DNA of 21,482 bases, from contig DASVDW010000007.1 of assembly GCA_036380925.1 (NCBI GenBank), positions 1 to 21,482 of the forward strand. The letters run 5' to 3'. Position numbers and translations under genes: made by a program. Under the pieces are notes generated by a model. It ran no database searches. It saw only the letters and a list, made by a program, of their open reading frames with translations, and was not told where the DNA came from. Every line of letters starts with the position of its first letter. The first letter of the stretch is position 1. Below are positions 15,549 to 21,482 of the stretch, one piece after another. The stretch is from JAICLV01 sp036380925 (GTDB lineage Bacteria; Actinomycetota; Actinomycetes; Acidothermales; Acidothermaceae).

Positions 15549-16705
15549 CCACCGCACCCTCCGACGGCCAGTCCGCGGTCGACCAGCCTGCCGAAGCGCG
15601 GGCCGGCGCGACGGACGCGCCGCCGCCGCGGCCGCACTCTGTGTTGATTGTCGGCTCCGGACTCATCGGGACGTCGATTGGCCTGGCGCTGCGCGAGGTC
15701 GGGGTCGACGTGGCCTTGGAGGACAGCGCGTCAGGGCGATTGGCCCTCGCGGTCGAACTTGGCGCCGGCCGGCTGAGGTTGCCAGACGAGGGGTTCGATC
15801 TGGGGGTGATCGCGGTTCCGCCCGGCCAGATTGGCGCTGAACTTTCCCGACTTCAGCGATTGGGCATCTGCAAGACGTTGAGTGATGTTGGCTCTGCAAA
15901 GGCTCAACCTCAGGCTGACGCTGAATCTCTTGGCGTGAATCTCGCCCGATACGTGGGCGGTCATCCTGTCGCGGGGCGTGAGCGATCTGGGCCGGCGGCC
16001 GCGCACAGCGATCTTTTTGTCGGCCGCCCCTGGGTCCTCACCCCGACGCCGGCGGCCGCGCCGGACGCGATCGACGACGTCCGAGCTCTTGCTCTCGCCT
16101 GCGGCGCGATTCCCGTCGAGATGTCGGCCGACGACCATGACGCCGCGCTTGCGACCGTCTCGCACCTGCCGCACGTCGTGGCCTCGCTGCTCGCTGCGCA
16201 GCTGGTCGCCGCGTCCAGGCAGACTGTCGCGCTCGGCGGCGCCGGCCTGCACGACACCACCAGGGTCGCCGCCGGAGACGCGCGACTGTGGACCGACATC
16301 CTCGCGGCGAACTCCGGCCACCTCGCCGCGGCGCTGCGGGCCTTCGCGGCCGACGCGGCCCGGATGGTGGACGCGCTCGAGGCCATCTCGGCCGGAGACC
16401 AGGGCGCGCTCGCGACGTTGACCCGACTGCTGGAGAGCGGCGCGGCGGGACGAGCGCGGGTGCCGGTGAAGCGGGGCGAGTCGGCCGCTGACTTCGCCAC
16501 CGTCCCGATCGTCGTCCGCGACGCCCCGGGTGAGTTGGCCGCGCTGTTGCGGGCGCTCGGCGACGCGGGCATCAACGTGGAGGACGTCCGGGTCGAGCAC
16601 GAGCCCGGGCGACCGGTCGGGGTTGTCGAGATCGATGTCCGCGAGGAGGCGGTTGCCGCGTTGATCGCCTGCATGCGCCAGTCCGGTTGGCAGGTTTACT
16701 CATAA
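15545..16705 (+). CDS. tyrA: Prephenate dehydrogenase with C-terminal ACT domain
   Basis: A 386-residue NAD(P)-dependent prephenate dehydrogenase, making 4-hydroxyphenylpyruvate for tyrosine. Residues 1-30 are a low-complexity tail. VLIVGSGLIGTSIGLAL (33-49) is the Rossmann nucleotide site, GGHPVAGRERSGP holds the conserved His, and SHLPHVVAS the second His region. Residues about 318-386 (VPIVVRDAPGELAALLRALGDAGINVEDVRVEH) form an ACT domain, suggesting feedback control by an amino acid, most likely tyrosine. Bases about 15840-15930 use many T- and A-ending codons (AGT GAT GTT, TCT GCA, CAA CCT), unlike the rest of the gene, though the encoded protein stays in family register. Coupled to aroH by an ATGA overlap. 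Confidence 0.94.
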   Translation: MTTAPSDGQSAVDQPAEARAGATDAPPPRPHSVLIVGSGLIGTSIGLALREVGVDVALEDSASGRLALAVELGAGRLRLPDEGFDLGVIAVPPGQIGAELSRLQRLGICKTLSDVGSAKAQPQADAESLGVNLARYVGGHPVAGRERSGPAAAHSDLFVGRPWVLTPTPAAAPDAIDDVRALALACGAIPVEMSADDHDAALATVSHLPHVVASLLAAQLVAASRQTVALGGAGLHDTTRVAAGDARLWTDILAANSGHLAAALRAFAADAARMVDALEAISAGDQGALATLTRLLESGAAGRARVPVKRGESAADFATVPIVVRDAPGELAALLRALGDAGINVEDVRVEHEPGRPVGVVEIDVREEAVAALIACMRQSGWQVYS

Positions 16706-16712
16706 AGCGATG

Positions 16713-16737
16713 AACCGACTTGTCGATAAAGTCGTTT
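16713..16737 (+). terminator. Imperfect inverted repeat just after tyrA
   Basis: AACCGACTT (16713-16721) pairs with AAGTCGTTT (16729-16737) with one mismatch, around a 7-base loop, starting eight bases after the tyrA stop. A short TTT ends the right arm. It may be a weak terminator for aroH-tyrA or an operator for the cmk promoter that follows. Confidence 0.35.
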
Positions 16738-16766
16738 ACGACCCTGCCGCGGTGGCCCGATACGAT
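16736..16766 (+). promoter_or_regulatory. Candidate cmk-der promoter
   Basis: TACGAT (16761-16766) is a good -10 hexamer; TTACGA (16736-16741) is a poor -35 at 19 bases. Predicted start is near 16773, giving a leader of about 78 bases before cmk. No distinct structure was recognised in the leader. Confidence 0.35.
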
Positions 16767-16850
16767 GCGTCCTGAGGTCGCGCCACGGCGACTGCTCCAG
16801 CCGATCCAGACAATCGCAGCCGCCCGCCACATCGCCTCAGGAGATCGCCG

Positions 16851-17579
16851 ATGCCCCCCGCCGACGCCGACCACGGTTCGCTGGTCGTCGCCGTCGACGG
16901 CCCGTCCGGCTCCGGGAAGTCGACGGTGTCCAGGGGCGTGGCGCGCGAGCTCGGGCTGCGCTACCTCGACACCGGGGCGATCTACCGCGCGCTGACCTGG
17001 TGGGTGCTGCGCAACGACGTCGACCCGCTGGATCCGGCCAGCCGGCGGGCGGTGGTCGACCGCCTCGACAGCTTCGATCTGCGCATCTCCACCGACCCCT
17101 CCGACCAGTGGGTGCGAGTGGGAGAGGTCGACGTCACGGCCGCGATCCGCGCGGCCGACGTGACGACGGCGGTCAGCGCGGTCTCCGCGATCCCGCAGGT
17201 GCGAGCCCGTCTGCTCGACGTTCAACGGCAGCTCATCGGCGACGGCGGCATCGTCGTGGAGGGCCGCGACATCGGCGTCACCGTCTGCCCCGACGCGCCG
17301 GTCAAAATCTTCCTCACCGCCAGCGCCGCCGCCCGCGCCGGCCGCCGCGCCCGCGAATTCGACAAAACCGACGACGCTGCGGTGGCGGCCGTGCAAGCCG
17401 ATCTCGCCCGCCGTGACCATCTCGACGCCAGTCGAGCGGCGTCACCGCTCGCCGAGGCCCCCGACGCCGTCGAACTGGACACCACCAAGCTCGACGTCGG
17501 CGAGGTCGTCGCCGCCGCGGTGGCGCTGGTCCGCGAGCGCACCAAGGTCGTCGCGGAGCGAATCGGCGGATCGCGATGA
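16851..17579 (+). CDS. cmk: Cytidylate kinase
   Basis: A 242-residue (d)CMP kinase that phosphorylates CMP and dCMP using ATP. VAVDGPSGSGKSTVSRGVAR (about residues 13-32) is the P-loop. LRYLDTGAIYRALTWWVL, VVEGRDIGVTVCPDAPVKIFLTAS and RRDHLDASRAASPL are the conserved nucleotide-monophosphate-binding and lid segments of bacterial Cmk. AGGAG (16839-16843) lies seven bases before the ATG. The stop overlaps the der start (ATGA); the cmk-der pair is conserved in actinobacteria. With pyrG in the same window, two steps of cytidine nucleotide supply are encoded here. Confidence 0.96.
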   Translation: MPPADADHGSLVVAVDGPSGSGKSTVSRGVARELGLRYLDTGAIYRALTWWVLRNDVDPLDPASRRAVVDRLDSFDLRISTDPSDQWVRVGEVDVTAAIRAADVTTAVSAVSAIPQVRARLLDVQRQLIGDGGIVVEGRDIGVTVCPDAPVKIFLTASAAARAGRRAREFDKTDDAAVAAVQADLARRDHLDASRAASPLAEAPDAVELDTTKLDVGEVVAAAVALVRERTKVVAERIGGSR

Positions 17580-19036
17580 CCGTCGACGGCACGTGGGACA
17601 GCGAAGCCGACTGGGTTGACCTCGACGCCGGCGCGGGCGCGCGCGAGACGGTTGAAGCTGGCGGCGGCGACGACGTCGCGTCGCCCCCGGTGGTGGCGGT
17701 CGTCGGGCGGCCGAACGTCGGTAAGTCGACGTTGGTGAACCGCATTCTCGGACGACGCGAGGCTGTCGTCCAAGACGTGCCTGGTGTCACCCGCGACCGC
17801 GTCACCTACGACGCGAACTGGCGCGGCCGCAGCTTCACCCTCGTCGACACCGGCGGGTGGGAGCCGGACGCCCGCGGGCTGCAGGCCCAAGTGTCGGAGC
17901 AGGCGGAGATCGCGGCCGCGGCGGCCGATGTGGTGCTCCTGGTCGTCGACGCGGTGGTCGGCGCGACCGACACCGACGAGATCGTCGCCCGCACCCTTCG
18001 CCGGGCGAGGAAGCCGGTCGTGCTCGTGGCCAACAAGGTCGACAGCGCGAGGGGAGAGGCCGACGCGTCGAGTCTTTGGTCGCTTGGGCTTGGCGAGCCG
18101 CACATGGTGAGCGCGCTGCACGGCCGCGGCAGCGGCGACCTCCTCGACGCGGTCTTCGACGCGTTGCCGGAGCCGCCGCCGCCCGACGAAGAACGACGCC
18201 GCGGCCCACGGCGGGTGGCCCTGCTGGGCCGGCCGAACGTCGGCAAGTCCAGCCTGTTGAACAAGCTCACCGGCGAGCAGCGGTCCGTCGTCGACGCCGT
18301 CGCCGGCACCACCCGCGACCCGGTGGACTCCATCGTCGACCTCGCCGGGTCAACTTGGCGTTTTGTCGACACAGCGGGAATTCGCCGCCGGGTCAGGGAA
18401 GCCTCGGGCGCGGAGTACTACTCGAGCCTGCGCACCGCCACCGCGTTGCGCGAGGCGGAGGTGGCCGTCGTCCTGCTCGACGCGAGCGAGTCGCTCACCG
18501 AGCAAGACTTGCGGATCATCGAGATGGTTGTGGAGTCCGGCCGCGCGCTCGTGCTGGCTTTCAACAAGTGGGACCTGCTCGACGACTACCGTCGCGAGCA
18601 GCTGGGCTCGGAGATTGAGCGGCAGCTGCATCACGTGGCTTGGGCGCCGCGGGTCAACATCTCGGCGAAGACCGGGCGCGCCGTCGACAAGCTGACTCCG
18701 GCGATCGAGACCGCCCTCGACGGTTGGTCGCGGCGGGTTCCGACGTCCAGGTTGAACAGCTGGCTCTCGCAGCTGATCGCCGCGACGCCGCCGCCGGTGC
18801 GCGGCGGCCGCCAGCCGAGGGTGCTGTTCGCCACCCAGGCGGGCACTCAGCCGCCGCGGTTCGTGCTGTTCTCGTCCGGCTTTCTCGAAGCCACCTACCG
18901 CCGGTTCGTCGAGCGTCGGTTGCGCGAGGATTTCGGGTTCCCTGGCACGCCTGTGGAGATCTCGGTGCGGGTGAAGGAGTCGCGCGGCAAAAAGGGCGGC
19001 GGCAGAGCCGGCAAGGGCAAGTCCGGACGACGGTGA
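17576..19036 (+). CDS. der: Ribosome-assembly GTPase Der (EngA)
   Basis: A 486-residue protein with two tandem GTPase domains, needed for maturation of the 50S ribosomal subunit. Domain 1 has GRPNVGKSTLVNR (from about residue 44), DVPGVTRDR, DTGGWEP and NKVD. Domain 2 has GRPNVGKSSLLNKL (about 219), AGTTRDPVDS, DTAGIRRR and NKWD. Residues about 385-470 are the KH-like RNA-binding domain, and the protein ends in a Lys/Arg/Gly-rich tail that probably contacts rRNA. About 38 residues precede the first G domain, a common actinobacterial extension. ATG 17576 is coupled to cmk by ATGA; complete. Confidence 0.96.
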   Translation: MTVDGTWDSEADWVDLDAGAGARETVEAGGGDDVASPPVVAVVGRPNVGKSTLVNRILGRREAVVQDVPGVTRDRVTYDANWRGRSFTLVDTGGWEPDARGLQAQVSEQAEIAAAAADVVLLVVDAVVGATDTDEIVARTLRRARKPVVLVANKVDSARGEADASSLWSLGLGEPHMVSALHGRGSGDLLDAVFDALPEPPPPDEERRRGPRRVALLGRPNVGKSSLLNKLTGEQRSVVDAVAGTTRDPVDSIVDLAGSTWRFVDTAGIRRRVREASGAEYYSSLRTATALREAEVAVVLLDASESLTEQDLRIIEMVVESGRALVLAFNKWDLLDDYRREQLGSEIERQLHHVAWAPRVNISAKTGRAVDKLTPAIETALDGWSRRVPTSRLNSWLSQLIAATPPPVRGGRQPRVLFATQAGTQPPRFVLFSSGFLEATYRRFVERRLREDFGFPGTPVEISVRVKESRGKKGGGRAGKGKSGRR

Positions 19037-19076
19037 CGCCGTGGGGCGGCGGCGTCCGTGCGATATCGTCACTGCA

Positions 19077-19092
19077 GCCGAGTTCACTCGGC
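19077..19092 (+). terminator. Perfect hairpin between der and tRNA-Pro
   Basis: GCCGAG (19077-19082) and CTCGGC (19087-19092) pair perfectly around TTCA, ending three bases before the tRNA. It could end the cmk-der transcript or mark the 5' leader of the tRNA precursor. A -10-like TATCGT lies at 19064-19069, without a clear -35. Confidence 0.4.
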
Positions 19093-19095
19093 ATT

Positions 19096-19169
<74 letters not shown>

Positions 19170-19194
19170 CAGCGAGACGAAACGGGCGGCACAC

Positions 19195-19226
19195 ACGGGC
19201 TCGGCTGCTGCAGCGGCCGGGCCCGT
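19195..19226 (+). terminator. GC-rich hairpin after tRNA-Pro
   Basis: ACGGGC (19195-19200) pairs with GCCCGT (19221-19226), with an inner GCTG/CAGC stem (19204-19207 / 19211-19214). It starts 25 bases after the tRNA and has only TT following, so it is a plausible U-poor terminator of the tRNA transcript before the next gene. Confidence 0.45.
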
Positions 19227-19275
19227 TCGCGCATAACGTTGGAGCACGACCGATCGGGGCAGAAGGGACGGCCGG

Positions 19276-19956
19276 GTGAGCGCACAGCAGGCCGCGCCAG
19301 CGTCCGACCGCGTCGTGACGGCGCCGAACGCGCTCAGCCTGCTGCGGTTGCTCGGCGTCCCGTTGTTCTTGTGGTTGGCACTCGGACCCCATGCCGACGG
19401 CTGGGCCATCGTCGTGCTCGCGGTCAGCAGCATCACCGACTGGCTCGACGGCAAGCTGGCGCGGCTGCTGAACCAGACCAGTCGGATCGGGCAACTGCTC
19501 GACCCGGCCGCCGACCGGCTGTACATCGTCGCGACCGTGATCGCGTTGGGCCTTCGCGACATCATGCCGTGGTGGCTCGCCGGGGTGTTGCTCGGACGGG
19601 ATGTCGCGTTGCTCGGGTTCGTGCCGGTGCTCAAGCGGCTCGGGTACGGCTCGACCCTCCCGGTGCACTTTTTCGGCAAGGCGGCGACCTTCAACCTGCT
19701 GTACGCGTTGCCGTTGCTGCTGCTGGGGAGCGGGTCGAACACGGTCAGCCACGTGGCGCGGATCGTCGGTTGGTCGTTCGCGATTTGGGGCGCGGCCTTG
19801 TATTGGTACGCCGGTGTGCTGTACGCACTTCACGTCCGGCAACTAGCGCGGGCCGGCGGTATGGACGACGCGACAGCGCCGCCGACGCCGTCGGCGCCGC
19901 CTGGCCCGCCGGGACATGACGGACCCGAGCGCGAGGCCAGGGAGGCGTCCGTATGA
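19276..19956 (+). CDS. CDP-alcohol phosphatidyltransferase
   Basis: A 226-residue membrane enzyme of the CDP-alcohol phosphatidyltransferase family. The complete catalytic motif is visible at residues 55-80: D55-x2-D58-G59-x2-A62-R63-x8-G72-x3-D76-x3-D80, whose aspartates bind the metal ions that activate the CDP group. Several hydrophobic segments surround it. The last ~30 residues are a Pro-rich tail (PPTPSAPPGPPG). Members make phosphatidylglycerol phosphate, phosphatidylinositol phosphate or cardiolipin; sequence alone does not say which. The GTG at 19276 has AGAAGGGA (19261-19268) seven bases upstream. It overlaps the next gene as ATGA. Confidence 0.9.
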   Translation: MSAQQAAPASDRVVTAPNALSLLRLLGVPLFLWLALGPHADGWAIVVLAVSSITDWLDGKLARLLNQTSRIGQLLDPAADRLYIVATVIALGLRDIMPWWLAGVLLGRDVALLGFVPVLKRLGYGSTLPVHFFGKAATFNLLYALPLLLLGSGSNTVSHVARIVGWSFAIWGAALYWYAGVLYALHVRQLARAGGMDDATAPPTPSAPPGPPGHDGPEREAREASV

Positions 19957-21482
19957 GCAACGGTCTGGCGCCCGTGCTGCATCCGGCGACGGCAGGGATG
20001 AAGGCCGTTGTGATGGCCGGCGGCGAGGGCACCAGGCTGCGGCCGATGACGGCCAACCAGCCAAAGCCGCTGCTGCCAGTGGTCAACCGTCCGATCATGG
20101 AGCACGTGCTGCGGCTGCTTCGCCGGCACGGCTTCACCGACACCGTCGTCACGGTGCAGTTTCTCGCCTCGTTGATTCGCAACTACTTCGGCGACGGCGA
20201 CGAGCTGGGGATGAACCTGCAGTACGCCACCGAGGAGACGCCGCTCGGGACGGCCGGCAGCGTGAAGAACGCGGAGTCGGAGTTGCGCGACTCCAGGTTC
20301 GTCGTCATCTCCGGCGACGCGCTGACCGACATCGACCTGAGCGACATGGCCAGGTTCCACCACGAGCACCAGGCGCTCGTCACCGTCGGGCTCAAGCGGG
20401 TGCCGAACCCGCTCGAGTTCGGCATCGTGATCACGCGCGAGGACGGTCACATCGACCGGTTTCTTGAGAAGCCGACGTGGGGTCAGGTGTTCTCCGACAC
20501 GGTCAACACCGGCGTGTACATGATGGAGCCCGAGGTCTTCGAGCACGTCGCGGGCGGTGAGCCGGTCGACTGGTCGCAGGAGGTGTTCCCGAAGCTGCTC
20601 GAGATCGGCGCGCCGATTTTCGGCTACATCGCCGACGCGTACTGGGAGGACGTCGGGACGCTCGAGAGCCTCGTCCAGGTGCAGGCGGACGTGCTCAACC
20701 GTCAAGTGGACGTCGACATCGAGGGTTTCGAGATGATGCCGGGCGTCTGGGTCTGCGAGGGCGCCGAGGTCGATCCAGAGGCGGTGCTCAAGGGCCCGCT
20801 CTACATCGGGGACTACGCCAAGGTCGAGGGCGGAGCCGAGCTGCGCGAGTACACCGTGCTCGGCAGCAACGTGGTCGTCAAGAGCACGGCTTTTTTGCAT
20901 CGCGCGGTCGTGCACGACAACGTCTTCATCGGACCGCAGACCAACCTGCGGGGCTGCCTCATCGGCAAGAACACCGACATCATGCGCGGCGCCCGCATCG
21001 AGGAGGGCGCGGTCGTCGGCGACGAATGTGTCGTTGAGGAAGAGGCCTACATCTCGTCCGGCGTCAAGGTCTATCCGTTCAAGACCATCGAGGCTGGCGC
21101 CCTCGTCAACACCAGTGTCATCTGGGAGTCGCGCGGCCAGCGCAACCTGTTCGGCCCGCGCGGCGTGTCCGGCTTGGTCAACGTCGAGATCACACCGGAC
21201 CTCGCCGTGCGTCTCGCCTCTGCCTGGGCGACCACGCTGCGCAAGGGCAGCACGGTCGTCGCCAGCCGGGACGTCTCGCGCGCCGCGACGGCCCTCAAGC
21301 GCGCCGTCGTGAGCGCGCTGACCGCCAGCGCGATCGAGGTCCGCGACCTCGAAGCGGGTCACGGGCGCGGGCGACGCCTCCAGGTCGCGCACGTTGATCG
21401 CGGACGCGGTGAGCGCGCTGATGACCGCGCGCTTCAGCGCGCGGGCCGCGCGCGACACGTCGCGCGACGTCGTCACGACGTC
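19953..21482 (+). CDS. Fused sugar nucleotidyltransferase / phosphohexomutase (mannose-1-phosphate guanylyltransferase-phosphomannomutase type), 3' incomplete and rearranged
   Basis: The frame is open from ATG 19953 to the window end. Residues about 16-250 are a nucleotidyltransferase (KAVVMAGGEGTRLRPMTANQPKPLLPVVNRPIMEH, then VVISGDALTDIDL and FLEKPTWGQVFSDTVNTGVYMM). Residues about 265-385 are a left-handed beta-helix of hexapeptide repeats (GPLYIGDYAKVEGGAELREYTVLGSNVVV). From about residue 400 a phosphohexomutase domain I begins (TVVASRDVSRAATALKRAVVSALTASAIEVRDLEA), as in actinobacterial fusions that form GDP-mannose or a related NDP-sugar. Genuine homology stops at about residue 468 (base 21356); the rest reads as arginine-rich nonsense because the DNA turns into an inverted, diverged copy of the same gene. 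The natural protein would be about 800 residues or more. It might feed a mannosyl donor into lipid or glycan synthesis, in keeping with the coupled phosphatidyltransferase. Confidence 0.85.
   Translation, partial: MSNGLAPVLHPATAGMKAVVMAGGEGTRLRPMTANQPKPLLPVVNRPIMEHVLRLLRRHGFTDTVVTVQFLASLIRNYFGDGDELGMNLQYATEETPLGTAGSVKNAESELRDSRFVVISGDALTDIDLSDMARFHHEHQALVTVGLKRVPNPLEFGIVITREDGHIDRFLEKPTWGQVFSDTVNTGVYMMEPEVFEHVAGGEPVDWSQEVFPKLLEIGAPIFGYIADAYWEDVGTLESLVQVQADVLNRQVDVDIEGFEMMPGVWVCEGAEVDPEAVLKGPLYIGDYAKVEGGAELREYTVLGSNVVVKSTAFLHRAVVHDNVFIGPQTNLRGCLIGKNTDIMRGARIEEGAVVGDECVVEEEAYISSGVKVYPFKTIEAGALVNTSVIWESRGQRNLFGPRGVSGLVNVEITPDLAVRLASAWATTLRKGSTVVASRDVSRAATALKRAVVSALTASAIEVRDLEAGHGRGRRLQVAHVDRGRGERADDRALQRAGRARHVARRRHDV
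21253..21482. repeat. Diverged inverted repeat at the window end
   Basis: Left arm about 21253-21353 and right arm about 21378-21482 are inverted homologous copies (about 76 percent base identity over the 84 bases I aligned) separated by roughly 25 bases. The arms are far from identical, so they are not a simple fold-back of one molecule. Confidence 0.75.
21345..21482 (-). pseudogene. Inverted fragment of a second phosphohexomutase-domain gene
   Basis: Read on the minus strand from the window end, the DNA encodes TTSRDVSRAARALKRAV, then ISALTASAINVRDLEA, then SPAPVTRFEV, which is the expected continuous sequence of the same mutase domain I as in the plus-strand gene ending nearby. Over 28 aligned codons, 25 residues and 64 of 84 bases agree with the plus-strand copy, most differences being in third codon positions. 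It is therefore a homologous coding piece, not a shadow. The two copies meet in GACCTCGAAGCG (21345-21356), which fits both. Beyond that point the minus frame runs on only as antisense of the plus-strand gene. Confidence 0.7.

Noticed and set aside
19830..21476. 548-codon minus-strand open frame opposite the nucleotidyltransferase gene
   Set aside because: It is the antisense of a clear nucleotidyltransferase with beta-helix repeats and reads as Asp/Val/Arg-rich low complexity. Only its first ~45 codons are genuine, as the inverted mutase fragment.

Overview
The window is a gene-dense, all-plus-strand piece of a very GC-rich chromosome. GTG, TTG and ATG starts, frequent four-base stop/start overlaps, G/C-ending codons and gene content point to an actinobacterium (Actinomycetota). 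The order pyrG - NUDIX hydrolase - xerD - parA - scpA - scpB - rluB - cmk - der is the same as the Mycobacterium tuberculosis Rv1699-Rv1713 block. The tyrosine-branch pair aroH-tyrA between rluB and cmk, and ald between the NUDIX gene and xerD, are differences from that block. I cannot name a genus. I see no insertion sequence, prophage or CRISPR array.

Layout. Bases 1-5440 hold an overlapping four-gene cassette: a 5'-truncated MraY/WecA-like sugar-phosphate transferase, a MurJ/MviN-type flippase, a GT4 glycosyltransferase, and an exported protein joined to a polytopic membrane domain. It looks like a machine for building and exporting a lipid-linked surface glycan. Bases 5441-10142 hold pyrG and an ADP-ribose pyrophosphatase-like NUDIX gene, then alanine dehydrogenase behind a leader with two perfect inverted repeats, then xerD. 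Bases 10143-14820 are the chromosome-organisation block: ParA, a putative ribbon-helix-helix protein, a site-2-protease-like protein that has lost its zinc motif, ScpA, ScpB and the rRNA pseudouridine synthase RluB. Bases 14821-15185 are a 365-base, lower-GC intergenic stretch ending in a good promoter. Bases 15186-19036 hold aroH-tyrA (tyrosine branch) and cmk-der. Then come a tRNA-Pro(GGG), a CDP-alcohol phosphatidyltransferase, and the start of a fused sugar-nucleotidyltransferase / phosphohexomutase gene.

The genes are mostly conserved core functions, arranged as several translationally coupled operons. The points most worth attention are: (1) the ParA / ribbon-helix-helix / pseudo-protease trio feeding directly into scpA; (2) the double-hairpin leader of ald; (3) the last ~230 bases, where a piece of the mutase domain is followed by a diverged copy of itself in inverted orientation (25 of 28 aligned residues identical, 64 of 84 bases), which marks either a chimeric contig end or a real inverted partial paralog; (4) the surface-glycan cassette at the left end.
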